Positions 21,020 through 31,642 of a stretch of DNA of 64,000 nt are shown in pieces (positions within the stretch are counted from its first letter, which is position 1; the number at the start of each line of letters is the position of its first letter). A program made the translations under genes and the position numbers. Below the pieces are notes generated by a model that was not told the origin of the DNA, ran no database searches, and worked only from the letters and a program-made list of their open reading frames with translations. The DNA is from Verrucomicrobiota bacterium (GTDB lineage Bacteria > Verrucomicrobiota > Verrucomicrobiia > Chthoniobacterales > UBA10450), in NCBI GenBank assembly GCA_003218135.1, contig QHNQ01000028.1:1-64000 (forward strand), written 5' to 3'.

Positions 21020-21448
21020 ATGAAACGCACGTGGACGATCATCGGCGTACGCGACGTTGCCGCTAGCTTCAAATGGTACCAGTCGCTATTCGGCCAGCCC
21101 GAGACGGCTCCGGCCCATGTCTACTGGGGTCAAATCGTCGATACGGATGGAACTGTGTTGCTTTGCCTCCACCAGTGGGGCGTGCACGAGCATCCCTCCC
21201 TGATAAGCCCGGACGATGCGTCACCTGGCAAAGGCCTCCTCTTGTTCTTCCGCGTCGACGATTTCGACAAAGCCCTGAAGAGGGCACGCGCTCTCGTCAC
21301 CCGATTCGAGGACGAGCCCCACGTGAACCCGAACACTGGAACTATGGAGTTCTCACTCCCGGATCCGGACGGATACTACGTGACGATCAGTGCGCTCTCG
21401 GCGCCCGAGCGCAGAGGACCCGCGAGGCGGCGTCCCAACAAGCGCTGA
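21020..21448 (+). CDS. VOC/glyoxalase-bleomycin resistance family protein
   Basis: VRDVAASFKWYQSLFG...FSLPDPDGYYVTIS. Confidence 0.85.
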   Translation: MKRTWTIIGVRDVAASFKWYQSLFGQPETAPAHVYWGQIVDTDGTVLLCLHQWGVHEHPSLISPDDASPGKGLLLFFRVDDFDKALKRARALVTRFEDEPHVNPNTGTMEFSLPDPDGYYVTISALSAPERRGPARRRPNKR

Positions 21449-21473
21449 TCGTTAGAGCAAGCAGTGCGCTACC

Positions 21474-22493
21474 CTACCGGCTGCTCGTGCGTGTGGGAGT
21501 TGCGCGCGGGCGCGGTTTGGTCTTCGCGCTTTTGCGTACCGTGATCGTGCCCTGACCGGGAGCGGGAGTTGAGGATGCTTCGGCGTACTTTTTTGTCGAG
21601 GGCCAGATTAAACGCCACGGCTGAGTTTTTATCGTCTCGCTAAATTGCTTGATGTTTGTACCGGCGGGCTCGAGCTCGGTGGTCGCCACCTTTAATTTCT
21701 CTGACGAGTTGCGCAGGTTTCGCAGCGTCACCTCGATGTTGTCGTTCTCCGTAAGGCTGGTGCTGATTTTCTCGATGTTTGTGAGCGAATGCGAAAGGGC
21801 GCTGTCCGGCGCAGTCAGACCGGACATATGTTCGCCGAACGTTTTGAACTGGCTGAGAGCAAGGGTTAGCTCGGAATTTTCGTCGGTGAGACGGTTAAGA
21901 TTTTGCGCCGTCTGCTGGAGATCCTTCATGGTGTTAGTCGCTTCGGCTGCGACAGGTTTGATCACTTCCAGCATCTTCGCTGCCGCTTCGCCTAGGTCGG
22001 GAGTGCGTTCTCCAGCGAATATCTCGCCATCCTTTGCGCGGCCGGAGGCTTCGGTCCCCTGCGTAATATCGATCGCCATGTCGCCCAGTAATCCAAGCTG
22101 CATCATGCGGGTCTTGGCATCCCGATACACCTTGGCGTTCTTGTCCACCTGCACGTCCACGCGCACTTCGAATCTTGGTTTGCTAGGCGTGGTAGTCGGG
22201 CTGGGACTCGCATTCGCTTCCGGCTGATTAATGGTTGTGGCCGCTGCTTCCGCCTGCTTTTCTTCTTTGGGCGAGACGGGCGAATACAATTTTTGCACCT
22301 GACCAATGTTGCGACCGGCCAGCATCACCGGCGCGCCCTGTTTGATTCCCGCAGCGTTATCGAAGTAAATCTTGTACGTCACAAGCGGGCGGAACAATCC
22401 CGGCGCACCGAGCAAAACCAAAAGGAATGCGACCACGGCGATCGTGCCGATCACCAGCAGGCCAGTCATGATTTCATTTCTTTGTAATTGCAT
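21474..22493 (-). CDS. MlaD/MCE family protein
   Basis: Single N-terminal TM, VTYKIYFDNAAGIKQGAPVMLAGRNIGQV MCE motif. Confidence 0.9.
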   Translation of the reverse strand: MQLQRNEIMTGLLVIGTIAVVAFLLVLLGAPGLFRPLVTYKIYFDNAAGIKQGAPVMLAGRNIGQVQKLYSPVSPKEEKQAEAAATTINQPEANASPSPTTTPSKPRFEVRVDVQVDKNAKVYRDAKTRMMQLGLLGDMAIDITQGTEASGRAKDGEIFAGERTPDLGEAAAKMLEVIKPVAAEATNTMKDLQQTAQNLNRLTDENSELTLALSQFKTFGEHMSGLTAPDSALSHSLTNIEKISTSLTENDNIEVTLRNLRNSSEKLKVATTELEPAGTNIKQFSETIKTQPWRLIWPSTKKYAEASSTPAPGQGTITVRKSAKTKPRPRATPTRTSSR

Positions 22494-23262
22494 CGAGGCT
22501 GCCTTCCAGAATGGGACCTTCAGTACTGCCGCTCAAAAACTGAGCGACCACCGGATTTTTGGATTGTTTGAATTTTTCAGGTTCGGCTTCTTCAATGATT
22601 TTTCCCTGATACAACATAGCCATTCGCGTGCCGATGCGAAAGGCGCTGTCCATTTCGTGCGTGACGGTGATGGATGTGACCTTCGCTGTATCACTCAGGC
22701 TGATAATTAATTCGTCGATGACGGAGGCGATGACCGGGTCAAGACCGGCTGACGGCTCGTCAAGAAGCATCAACTCCGGCTCGAGCACCAGAGCGCGCGC
22801 AAGGGCGACGCGTTTCCGCATGCCGCCACTGAGTTCCTCCGGCAAGAGGTCTTTGGAATCCTTCATGCCGACAAGCTCCAATTTTTCATCGACGATTTTG
22901 TCAATCTCATCACGCGATTTGTCCGTAAGCTCTTCGAGGGGGAGGGCAACGTTTTCGCGCACGTTACGAGAACTGAGCAGCGCCGAATATTGGTATACCA
23001 TGCCCATATGCTGCCGGACGGCCTGAAGTTTCCGCCGCTGGAGCCCCGTGATTTCAAAGCGCTTGAAAAAAATGGAACCGGCATTGGGGCGAAGCGTGCC
23101 GAGAATCAACCGCAAAATTGTGCTCTTGCCACTGCCGCTCTGGCCCATGATCACCAAACGCTCCTGCGGCTCCACGTTGAGCGAAAAGCCGTCGAGGACT
23201 TTGTTTTCTTCAAATTGCATGCACACGTCGCGTAACTCGACCATGTGCTTGGGCGTCGTCAT
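22474..23262 (-). CDS. MlaF-type ABC transporter ATP-binding protein
   Basis: GQSGSGKST, LSGGMRKRVALARAL; start chosen at MTTPKHMVEL (23262). Confidence 0.93.
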   Translation of the reverse strand: MTTPKHMVELRDVCMQFEENKVLDGFSLNVEPQERLVIMGQSGSGKSTILRLILGTLRPNAGSIFFKRFEITGLQRRKLQAVRQHMGMVYQYSALLSSRNVRENVALPLEELTDKSRDEIDKIVDEKLELVGMKDSKDLLPEELSGGMRKRVALARALVLEPELMLLDEPSAGLDPVIASVIDELIISLSDTAKVTSITVTHEMDSAFRIGTRMAMLYQGKIIEEAEPEKFKQSKNPVVAQFLSGSTEGPILEGSLDAITKK

Positions 23263-24092
23263 GTTGGATAAAACGTCGTGTAGATAACGTTGTATAGCGT
23301 ATCGAAGCCGATCACGGCGGTGATCGCCGTCACGACGCTGGACGTTGTGGAGATGCCCACGCCCGCTGCACCGCCTTTCACGGTCAATCCCCGGTAACAG
23401 GCAATAGCCGCAATGAGCAGGCCAAACAGGAAACTCTTGAAGATCCCGGTGATGATGTCGCGAATGAGCAACGAATCTTTTACGAGATCGAGAAAATATG
23501 GAAACGCGATACTGAAATAGGCTTTGCAAATCAGGCTGCTTGCAAGTATCGCGGCGATGTTCGAAGCCGTGGAGAGACACGGCATCAAGAGAATCAAGGC
23601 GAGCATCCGCGGCGCAACAAGGAAACGCAGCGGGCCGATACCCATGGATTCGATCGCTTCGACTTCCTCGGAAACTTGCATGGTGCCGAGCTCGGCCGTG
23701 AACGCAGCACCGATCCGCGCCGCCACCATAATGCCGGTGAGAAGTGGGCCTAGTTCACGCGTAAAACCGATTGCCACCAAGCCAGGGATCAACCGTTCTG
23801 TTCCGAAGCGTTGTAATTGGTAGCCGGTGAGCAACGTCATTGTCAGTCCGAGGAAAAATGACACCAGGCCCACCAGTGGCACGGAATCGACACCGGCGCG
23901 TTGACTATGCCGAAAAAAACTGGTGGCGCGAAACGGCACCCGCCCCTGTTGGATGCGTTCGAACATTTCCTCGAACGTGTTTACGATGAACCAGAACACG
24001 CCGCCGACCTCGCGCAGAAAATTGCGTGAGATGTGGCCGATTCCCTGCGCAACTAAAACGGGCGGCGGTTGAGCGTCTGCCATGGCGAGCAA
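23259..24092 (-). CDS. MlaE-type ABC transporter permease
   Basis: MlaE family membrane protein motifs (GFTRELGPLLTGIMVAARIGAAFTAELGTM). Confidence 0.93.
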   Translation of the reverse strand: MLAMADAQPPPVLVAQGIGHISRNFLREVGGVFWFIVNTFEEMFERIQQGRVPFRATSFFRHSQRAGVDSVPLVGLVSFFLGLTMTLLTGYQLQRFGTERLIPGLVAIGFTRELGPLLTGIMVAARIGAAFTAELGTMQVSEEVEAIESMGIGPLRFLVAPRMLALILLMPCLSTASNIAAILASSLICKAYFSIAFPYFLDLVKDSLLIRDIITGIFKSFLFGLLIAAIACYRGLTVKGGAAGVGISTTSSVVTAITAVIGFDTLYNVIYTTFYPT

Positions 24093-24365
24093 AAGTTGGC
24101 CTTAGTTGCGGGGCGGGCAAAGAGCAAAGTTACCGTTAAAATCGCAGGTCGTCTTCGATTCGTTTGTTCCGAGCAGATCAGCCGTGCCACTGGCCAAATC
24201 GGAGTCCACCCCTCTGCCATTCGGATCATGCAGGAGCGCGCGGGCAGGGAAGGTTTGCCGATCATTCTTGGCGGCGACATAGCCTTCGACGGCACATCCA
24301 AGCGTCGTCCCCTGCCCGGCCACTAGGATCGACAATTGACGCTTCGAGAGTGACTTTAACGGAAT

Positions 24366-25451
24366 GTGAAATTGCTGGCCGCAGCGAATTGCTTCTTTGT
24401 CTTCCTGCTCTTTAGTGCAGCCCCGAAGGCTTTCGAGGCGCTTGCGCAAGAACCGGCACCGTCCCCGACAGCTGCAACGGGAAAACGCCCTGAGAATCAG
24501 GAAGAGATGCAAAGAAAGAATTTTGGAATCGTAATCCATGGCGGCGCCGGAACCATCGAGCGCAGCACGATGACTCCGGAAAAAGAGCGCGCATATCGCG
24601 CGGGCCTCGAGCGCGCGCTGACGGCTGGTTACGAAATCTTGAAGCGTGGCGGATCAAGTCTCGACGCAACGGAAGCAGCCGTGCGCGTGTTGGAGGACGA
24701 CCCGCATTTTAATGCGGGTCGAGGTTCTGTTTTCACAAGCGCCGGCACAAACGAGATGGACGCTTCCATTATGGATGGAAACACGCTGAAAGCCGGGGCA
24801 GTTGCCAGCGTCAAACGCGTGAAAAACCCCGTCAGCCTCGCCCGACTGGTCATGGAAAAATCTCCTCACGTGATTCTCGATTGCGTGGGCGCGGAAGCGT
24901 TCGCGAAGGAAAACGGGATTGAGCTAGTGGATCCAAAATATTTTTTTACGCAGGAACGCTGGGACGCATTGCAGAAAATTAAGGAAGCGGAAAAGCACGG
25001 CGGCGTCGGCGGCAAGAGATTTTTTATCTCGGAAGATGGTCGGCACGGCACGGTGGGCGCTGTCGCGCTGGATAAGGCTGGTAATCTGGCGGCGGCGACT
25101 TCGACCGGCGGGATGGACAACAAACTGCCGGGGCGAATCGGCGACACGCCGGTCATAGGCGCCGGGACCTATGCGAACAATCAAACCTGCGCGGTGTCCT
25201 GTACCGGCGATGGCGAGTATTTTATTCGTGCCGGCGTGGCTCATGAAGTTTCAGCGCTGATCGAATATCGGGGAATGAAATTGCAGGAAGCGGCGCAAAT
25301 GGCTCTGGACGCAGTGGAAAAGCTCGGCGGCGCTGGCGGATTGATCGCCATCGATAAAAATGGCGAGATCGCTTTGCCATTTAATACAAACGGCATGTAT
25401 CGCGGGTATGTCGATCCAAATGGCAAGTTTGTCGTGGAGATTTACAAGTGA
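24366..25451 (+). CDS. Isoaspartyl peptidase/L-asparaginase (Ntn hydrolase)
   Basis: VIHGGAGTIE, HFNAGRGSVFT, GRHGTVGAVALD motifs. Confidence 0.93.
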   Translation: MKLLAAANCFFVFLLFSAAPKAFEALAQEPAPSPTAATGKRPENQEEMQRKNFGIVIHGGAGTIERSTMTPEKERAYRAGLERALTAGYEILKRGGSSLDATEAAVRVLEDDPHFNAGRGSVFTSAGTNEMDASIMDGNTLKAGAVASVKRVKNPVSLARLVMEKSPHVILDCVGAEAFAKENGIELVDPKYFFTQERWDALQKIKEAEKHGGVGGKRFFISEDGRHGTVGAVALDKAGNLAAATSTGGMDNKLPGRIGDTPVIGAGTYANNQTCAVSCTGDGEYFIRAGVAHEVSALIEYRGMKLQEAAQMALDAVEKLGGAGGLIAIDKNGEIALPFNTNGMYRGYVDPNGKFVVEIYK

Positions 25452-25498
25452 GTTCGTGATTGGTCGAAGCGTTGAACCGCTGAAGCGAAAACGGCATT

Positions 25499-25590
25499 GT
25501 CATTCTGAGCGAAGCGAAGAATCTCAGAGGAGTTCTTCCGGTCGCGCAAAGATGACAATCAGAGACGTTTCGCTTCGCTCAACATGACAA
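25499..25590. repeat. REP-like inverted repeat R1 (tcattctgagcgaagcgaagaatctc ... gagacgtttcgcttcgctcaacatgac)
   Basis: Arms are imperfect reverse complements; related units at 26350 and 31025. Confidence 0.85.
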
Positions 25591-25616
25591 CACAGGGCTA
25601 CCCGCTTTAACGCTTC

Positions 25617-26342
25617 ATGCTCCCGCCGTTCTCCATCGTGATTCCGTGCTTCAATGAACAAGGGCGCATCGGCGAAACGCTCAGGGTTGCGATCGATTAT
25701 CTCGCCGCCAATGCTCCGACAAGTGAATTGATCGTGGTGAACGACGGGTCAACCGACGCAACTGCCGCTGTCGCACGCGAAAAGTTGAATGGGGCAACGA
25801 TCCAAACGCGGTTGATCGAAAATTTTCCGAATCGTGGCAAGGGCGCGGCCGTGCGTTCCGGATTGCTTGCGGCGCGAGAACCGATCGGGCTCTTTTCTGA
25901 TGCGGATCTTTCCACGCCGCTCACAGAAACGCCGAAACTCATCGAGCCAATTGCAAATGGCGAAGTCGACATTGCGTTCGGTTCGCGCGCGCTCGACCGC
26001 AGTTTGATTGGCATTCATCAACCGTGGCGGCGAGAGCAAGGGGGCCGTGTTTTCAATCTGCTTGTGCGCGTCGCGACCGGCCTGCCGTTTTGGGACACGC
26101 AATGCGGATTTAAGGCGTTTCGGCTCGATGTTTGCCGTTCGATTCTGGAGGCGGCGCGAGTGGATGGTTTTGCATTCGATGTCGAGCTGCTTTATCTCGC
26201 ACAGCGCGCAGGCTTACGGATTCGCGAAATTCCCGTGCGGTGGAACCATGCTGAAGGCAGTAAAGTTAGTTTTTTTCGTGATAGCCTGCGGATGCTGCGC
26301 GAAGTGATCGCGTTGAGAACAAAGCGCTCTGGCGTAAAATGA
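25617..26342 (+). CDS. Glycosyltransferase family 2 (dolichyl-phosphate glucosyltransferase-like)
   Basis: FSIVIPCFNEQGRIGETL, VNDGSTDAT, FSDADLSTP motifs. Confidence 0.92.
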   Translation: MLPPFSIVIPCFNEQGRIGETLRVAIDYLAANAPTSELIVVNDGSTDATAAVAREKLNGATIQTRLIENFPNRGKGAAVRSGLLAAREPIGLFSDADLSTPLTETPKLIEPIANGEVDIAFGSRALDRSLIGIHQPWRREQGGRVFNLLVRVATGLPFWDTQCGFKAFRLDVCRSILEAARVDGFAFDVELLYLAQRAGLRIREIPVRWNHAEGSKVSFFRDSLRMLREVIALRTKRSGVK

Positions 26343-26348
26343 CGCAGA

Positions 26349-26456
26349 GTCATCCTGAACAAAGTGAAGGATCTCACGAGAGGTGATCGAACACATTAGT
26401 TAGCTTGTGTGTTCAACCTTCCGTCGGGGAGGTCCCTCGCTTCGCTCGGGATGACA
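26349..26456. repeat. REP-like inverted repeat R2 (tcatcctgaacaaagtgaaggatct ... ggtccctcgcttcgctcgggatgac)
   Basis: Same family as R1 and R3. Confidence 0.8.
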
Positions 26457-26520
26457 AACCGCGCGACTGCTTTCCTTTGCAGCATCGTCGCCTAAACTGA
26501 GTTTTGCAGCTTTCATTTTC

Positions 26521-29500
26521 ATGCAGTCCTTTCAATTTCATCCTGCGGTCGAGCGTTGGTTCCAGCAAACTTTTGGATCACCGACTGAACCGCAAGTGCG
26601 TGGCTGGCCGGCAATCCAATCCGGTCGGCACGTGCTGATTTCTGCGCCGACAGGCTCTGGAAAAACGCTGGCGGCGTTTCTCGCTTCACTCGATGCTCTT
26701 TTCCGCCAGGGCGCCGAGGGCGATTTGCCGGACGAAACGCAAGTTGTTTACGTCTCGCCGCTCAAAGCGTTGAGCAATGATATTCGCAAAAATCTTCAGG
26801 AGCCGCTTGCAGGAATTCGCGCCTTGTTAGGTCAAACGAATGGTCGGGAACTCGATGTGCGCGCTGAAGTGCGCACGGGCGATACGACTGCCGCGCAACG
26901 GCAGGCGCTTATAAAGAAGCCGCCGCACATTCTAGTCACGACGCCGGAATCCCTCTATCTGCTGCTCACTTCCGATTCCGGCCGGCGCATGCTAAGCACG
27001 GTACGAACGCTGATTCTCGATGAGATTCACGCCATCGTTGACGACCGGCGAGGCGCGCATCTCGCACTGAGCGTCGAACGATTGGCGGCGCTAACCCGCC
27101 TTCGCCAAGGCTACGGCGGGCAGGCGAAAAATCCGCTCCAACGAATCGGTTTATCTGCAACGCAAAAACCGATTGAAGAGGTTGCACGTTTCCTCGTCGG
27201 CACTTGCGCCGTGGATGGCGCTGGCAATCCGGATTGCGAGATCATCGACATCGGACATCGTCGCGAATTGGACCTGGCGATTGAGCTCCCGAGTTCGCCG
27301 CTGGAAGCCGTGATGTCGAACGAAGTTTGGGAGGAAATTTACCGTCGGCTCGCGGAACTGATTCAGGCGCACCAGACTACTTTGGTTTTCGTGAACACGC
27401 GCCGGATGGCCGAGCGGGTGACACATCACTTGAGCGAACTGCTTGGCGCCGATGTAGTCACATCGCATCATGGAAGTCTTTCCGCGAAACTGCGTCTCGA
27501 TGCGGAAGACCGATTGAAGCGCGGCGAATTGAAAGCGCTCGTTGCCACGGCTTCGCTCGAGTTGGGCATCGATATCGGTTCGGTTGATCTCGTATGTCAG
27601 CTCGGTAGCACGCGCTCCATAGCCACCCTGCTGCAACGCGTCGGTCGCGCTGAGCACAAACGTAGCGGCTTGCCGAAAGGCCGTATCTTCCCGTTGAGCC
27701 GTGACGAACTGATCGAATGCGCGGCGTTACTTCGCTGCGTGCATCGTGGCGAACTGGATCATCTCAACATCCCGGAAAAAGCGCTGGATGTGCTCGCCCA
27801 ACAAATCGTCGCTGCGGCTTCCACAGAAGATTGGCATGAAGATGAATTCTTTGAGCTCATCTCTTCAGCTTGGCCGTACCGGAATCTCACTCGCGGCGAG
27901 TTCGATAGCGTCGTGAAAATGCTCGCCGATGGTTTCAGCACCAAGCGCGGCAGGCGTTCAGCATTGATTCATCACGATGGGGTGAATCATCGTTTGCGTG
28001 GCCGGCGCGGCGCGCGACTCGTCGCGCTGACTTCAGGCGGCGCGATTCCCGACAACGCTGATTATCGAGTCATTCTCGAACCATCGGAAACTTTCGTTGG
28101 CACAGTCAACGAGGATTTCGCTGTGGAAAGCTTGGCCGGCGACATTTTTCAGCTCGGCAACGCGTCCTGGCGAATCTTACGTGTGAACTCAGGCGTGGTT
28201 CGTGTAGAAGACGCGAAAGGCCAACCTCCGGGAATTCCTTTTTGGTTGGGCGAAGCACCGGCACGCACCGCTGAATTGTCAGAGGCGGTTTCCAATTTGC
28301 GAACGGAGATCGAACAATTGCTGAGCGATGGCGAAGACGTTCGTGATTGCCTGACTAAGGAAATTCAGTTGCCCCCTGATGCTGCGCAGCAGCTCGCCGA
28401 TTATTTTTCCGACGCCTATCGCGCGCTTGGCGCAATTCCATCGCAGCAAACGCTCGTGATGGAGCGCTTCTTCGATGAATCGGGCGGGATGCAACTCGTT
28501 TTGCACGCGCCTTTTGGTAGTCGAATTAATCGAGCCTGGGGTCTCGCACTGAGAAAACGTTTTTGTCGTTCGTTTAATTTCGAGCTGCAAGCAGCGGCGA
28601 CGGACGACGCCATCGTGATTTCGCTGGGTACACAGCATTCATTTCCGCTGGAGGAAGTTTTTCGTTATCTGAATTCGAAAACTGTCCGCGACCTTCTCGT
28701 TCAAGCGTTGCTCGACGCGCCGATGTTCACGATTCGGTGGCGCTGGAACGCGACGCGTTCGCTCGCCGTGCCACGATTTCGCGGCGGCGCAAAAATCGCA
28801 GCGCCATTGCAGCGCATGGAATCGGAAAATCTTTTGGCCGCAGTTTTTCCAGACCAGCTCGCGTGCCTCGAACACATCGTTGGTGACCGCGAAATTCCGA
28901 ATCACCCCCTCGTGAGGCAGACAATTGACGACTGTCTGACCGAAGCGATGGACATCGATGGTCTCGAACTAGTTCTGCGCAGGATTGAACAGGGTGAGAT
29001 CCGCTGCATCGCGCGCGATTTGCCGGAACCATCGCCGCTCGCGTCAGAGATCTTAAATGCTCGGCCGTACGCGTTTTTAGATAACGCGCCTCTCGAAGAA
29101 CGTCGCACGCAGGCGGTTTACACGCGGCGAGCTTCTGAAAGAAACGGCAGCGACGGATTGGGTGTTCTAGACGCGGCCGCAATCGAGAGAGTCGAAAAAG
29201 AAGCTTGGCCTGAAGCGACAAACGCAGACGAATTGCACGACGCGCTGATGTTGCTCGGTGTCATGACCGAAGAGGAGGTTCAGCGAACGTCAGGTGGCGA
29301 AAGTGCAGAACATTTCATGTCAGCGCTTGCAGCTGAAAATCGGGCCACGCGGCTGGTTGTTCCCGCGCAACAACCAAAACACCGCGAGGTTTTGGACTGC
29401 GGCGCTGCAGCGCCGCTTTCGAACGGTGAGGAAAATTCCGAAAAGCGCCGGAGCACCGGCGCACTCCAAAACGCTGGCGCGACCAAGACGTTCTGTATCG

Positions 29501-31023
29501 CTGCGGAACGGCTTCCGATGATTCATGCGATTTATCCCAACGCGGTTGTCGAGCGCGATTTGATCGTTCCTGAGGCGCTGCGTGGAAAGAATTGGGAACG
29601 AGCCAACGGAATTCGCGAACTGGTTCGCGGGCGATTGGAAGTTTGCGGACCGGTTACTGCCGATGAGCTAACAGACATTTTGGAGTTATCGCGTTCAGAA
29701 ATTGATGCGGCATTGCTGGGCCTCGAAGCAGAAGGATTCATTCTCCGCGGAAAATTTCGACCGCAGGCAACCAAGCAAGAATGGTGTGATCGCCGGCTGC
29801 TGGCGCGAATTCACCGGCTCACGATCGACCGGCTCCGGGCGGAGATTCAGCCGGTCTCAGTTCAGGATTTCTATCGATTTCTGTTCGCGTGGCAGCACGC
29901 CGATCAAGAATATCGCGTGGAAGGACCGAAAGGTTTGCAGTCCGTGTTGGAACAACTCGACGGTTCCGAGTTGCCGTTGGCGGCTTGGGAATCGGCAGTG
30001 CTCGCCGCGCGCGTTATTGATTACGATCCGGAGTGGCTGGATCGTCTTTGCTTCTCCGGTCGCGTCGGCTGGGGACGTTTGAGCGCGCCGCAAAATCCGC
30101 GCACGCGTGCGTCGGCCCCGCTGCGATCAAGCCCAATCGCGCTCTATCAGCGCGAAAATTTGCATGACTGGCTGCTCCTGGCTGAGGGCAATTCTGCGAT
30201 TGAACTTTCGAGCGGAAGCCAAGCTGTCTTCGAGGCCCTGAAAAGCGGTGGCGCGCTGTTTTTCGCTGAGCTGGTACGGCGCACCGACAAGTCGGTGCTG
30301 CCTTCTCAAGTCGAGGAAGCTTTGTCGCAGCTCGCGGCACTCGGTCTGGTGACTTCGGACAGTTTCGATGGGTTGCGGGCGCTTCTCGTTCCATCAAATA
30401 AACGGCCTACGTTCGGCCGCAACATTGGAAAGCGACGGCACAAAACAAATGTGGCGAGCATTGAGTTCGCAGGTCGCTGGTCGTTGCTGAGAACGGAGAT
30501 TGCCTCGAAATCAACTGGAAACGGTGCGGGAAGCTCCGAGCGTGACACTGCCATCGAGAAATTTGCACGGGTGCTATTGCGCCGCTACGGCGTTATGTTT
30601 CGCCGATTGCTCGAGCGCGAAACGTCTGCCGTCAGGTGGTATGAATTGGGGCGAATTTATCGCCGATGGGAAGCGCGCGGCGAAATTCGCGGCGGTTATT
30701 TTGTTGGCGGAATCAGCGGAGAACAATTCGCGTTGCCTGAAGCGATCGGTTTATTGCGTTCCATTCGCAAGACGCCGCTAAATGGCCGGCTGATTACGCT
30801 CAGCGCTGCGGACCCGCTGAATTTGCAGGGGATTCTCACGCCTGGCCCGCGCATTGCCGCGCTCACCGCAGGCCGCATTTTATTCCGCGACGGATTACCG
30901 ATTGCGGCGCTTGAGGCCGGCGAGCTGCGCAAAGTCTCCGATGCGCCCGTCTCTGACTTGCAAATTGAAACGGCGCTTCGAGTGGGAAAGCTGCGTCCGT
31001 CGCTTCGGCCGTATTACAAATAA
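26521..31023 (+). CDS. lhr: Lhr-like DEAD/DEAH helicase (1500 aa)
   Basis: [28 protein letters not shown] helicase motifs and Lhr C-terminal region. Confidence 0.95.
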   Translation: MQSFQFHPAVERWFQQTFGSPTEPQVRGWPAIQSGRHVLISAPTGSGKTLAAFLASLDALFRQGAEGDLPDETQVVYVSPLKALSNDIRKNLQEPLAGIRALLGQTNGRELDVRAEVRTGDTTAAQRQALIKKPPHILVTTPESLYLLLTSDSGRRMLSTVRTLILDEIHAIVDDRRGAHLALSVERLAALTRLRQGYGGQAKNPLQRIGLSATQKPIEEVARFLVGTCAVDGAGNPDCEIIDIGHRRELDLAIELPSSPLEAVMSNEVWEEIYRRLAELIQAHQTTLVFVNTRRMAERVTHHLSELLGADVVTSHHGSLSAKLRLDAEDRLKRGELKALVATASLELGIDIGSVDLVCQLGSTRSIATLLQRVGRAEHKRSGLPKGRIFPLSRDELIECAALLRCVHRGELDHLNIPEKALDVLAQQIVAAASTEDWHEDEFFELISSAWPYRNLTRGEFDSVVKMLADGFSTKRGRRSALIHHDGVNHRLRGRRGARLVALTSGGAIPDNADYRVILEPSETFVGTVNEDFAVESLAGDIFQLGNASWRILRVNSGVVRVEDAKGQPPGIPFWLGEAPARTAELSEAVSNLRTEIEQLLSDGEDVRDCLTKEIQLPPDAAQQLADYFSDAYRALGAIPSQQTLVMERFFDESGGMQLVLHAPFGSRINRAWGLALRKRFCRSFNFELQAAATDDAIVISLGTQHSFPLEEVFRYLNSKTVRDLLVQALLDAPMFTIRWRWNATRSLAVPRFRGGAKIAAPLQRMESENLLAAVFPDQLACLEHIVGDREIPNHPLVRQTIDDCLTEAMDIDGLELVLRRIEQGEIRCIARDLPEPSPLASEILNARPYAFLDNAPLEERRTQAVYTRRASERNGSDGLGVLDAAAIERVEKEAWPEATNADELHDALMLLGVMTEEEVQRTSGGESAEHFMSALAAENRATRLVVPAQQPKHREVLDCGAAAPLSNGEENSEKRRSTGALQNAGATKTFCIAAERLPMIHAIYPNAVVERDLIVPEALRGKNWERANGIRELVRGRLEVCGPVTADELTDILELSRSEIDAALLGLEAEGFILRGKFRPQATKQEWCDRRLLARIHRLTIDRLRAEIQPVSVQDFYRFLFAWQHADQEYRVEGPKGLQSVLEQLDGSELPLAAWESAVLAARVIDYDPEWLDRLCFSGRVGWGRLSAPQNPRTRASAPLRSSPIALYQRENLHDWLLLAEGNSAIELSSGSQAVFEALKSGGALFFAELVRRTDKSVLPSQVEEALSQLAALGLVTSDSFDGLRALLVPSNKRPTFGRNIGKRRHKTNVASIEFAGRWSLLRTEIASKSTGNGAGSSERDTAIEKFARVLLRRYGVMFRRLLERETSAVRWYELGRIYRRWEARGEIRGGYFVGGISGEQFALPEAIGLLRSIRKTPLNGRLITLSAADPLNLQGILTPGPRIAALTAGRILFRDGLPIAALEAGELRKVSDAPVSDLQIETALRVGKLRPSLRPYYK
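27095..27120. repeat. In-frame palindromic repeat CCCGCCTTCGCCAAGGCTACGGCGGG inside lhr
   Basis: Encodes RLRQGYGGQ between the DEIH and SAT motifs; CCCGCC/GGCGGG ends pair. Confidence 0.75.
29389..29474. repeat. In-frame double-palindrome repeat inside lhr
   Basis: gttttggactgcggcgctgcagcgccgctttcg and cgaaaagcgccggagcaccggcgcactccaaaacgc are imperfect inverted copies. Confidence 0.8.
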
Positions 31024-31024
31024 A

Positions 31025-31124
31025 CCACGGCGTCATCCTGAGCGGAGCGAAGTCGAAGGATCCCGTCGAACGACCGCAGGTAATGCCACGGGATTTCTCG
31101 ACTTCGCTCGGAATGACGGCGTGG
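31025..31124. repeat. REP-like inverted repeat R3
   Basis: ccacggcgtcatcctgagcggagcgaagtcgaaggatcccgt versus reverse complement of acgggatttctcgacttcgctcggaatgacggcgtgg. Confidence 0.85.
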
Positions 31125-31132
31125 ATCGCGCG

Positions 31133-31537
31133 CTATTTCTTGACGATCTCGGCGTTCTCGATCATCGCGATGCCGCCACGCTCCGCGAGCTTGCCTTTCA
31201 ACGTGATGTTTTTGCCGCAGTATTCGGCAAGCTGATCATTCATTGGCTTGTGTTCGCCAACCACGAGATATGCCTTGCCGTCGCTGACGATGCCCACGGG
31301 CCCACCGCTTTTGATGCATTTTGCCCCACAGGACTGACCATGCTTTTCGCCGACGGCGTTGTGATCGACGTAGCACATCATATCGACAACTTCGCCGGTT
31401 ACTTCTTTCGAAGCGCCGGCGTCGGCACTGTGCTCGTGTTCCTGGGCGATCGCCAGCGGCGCGACCGCCAATGCTGTAATGAATGTCGCGGTTACTGCGA
31501 CTTTCAGAACTGTAGGTTTGTTGGTTGAATTAAACAT
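31133..31537 (-). CDS. Small secreted Cys-containing hypothetical protein
   Basis: Signal-like MFNSTNKPTVLKVAVTATFITALAVAPLAIAQ; CYVDHNAVGEKHGQSCGAKCI. Confidence 0.75.
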   Translation of the reverse strand: MFNSTNKPTVLKVAVTATFITALAVAPLAIAQEHEHSADAGASKEVTGEVVDMMCYVDHNAVGEKHGQSCGAKCIKSGGPVGIVSDGKAYLVVGEHKPMNDQLAEYCGKNITLKGKLAERGGIAMIENAEIVKK

Positions 31538-31581
31538 GAAACAAATCTGGGCTGCTTGGCGCATTGGTCAATCGGTCACAA

Positions 31582-31642
31582 AATGACGAATACCGAAGAC
31601 GCGGCTTGGCTTGGCTTTTCGTCATTCGGCTTTCGTCATTAT
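31582..31642. repeat. Heptad-periodic inverted repeat element D (aatgacg aataccg aagacgc / cttttcg tcattcg gctttcg tcattat)
   Basis: 7-nt phased arms, reverse complementary; right arm overlaps the carA stop. Confidence 0.75.

Noticed and set aside
24053-24539. Minus-strand ORFs in the mlaE/asparaginase divergent gap (24053-24301, 24102-24539) and plus-strand 24069-24326
   Set aside because: No recognisable motifs, mutually overlapping, and extending into the flanking genes; treated as non-coding.
25499-31124. Composite transposon carrying the glycosyltransferase and lhr
   Set aside because: Repeats are short REP-like hairpins without transposase genes or target-site duplications that I can see; kept only as a repeat observation.
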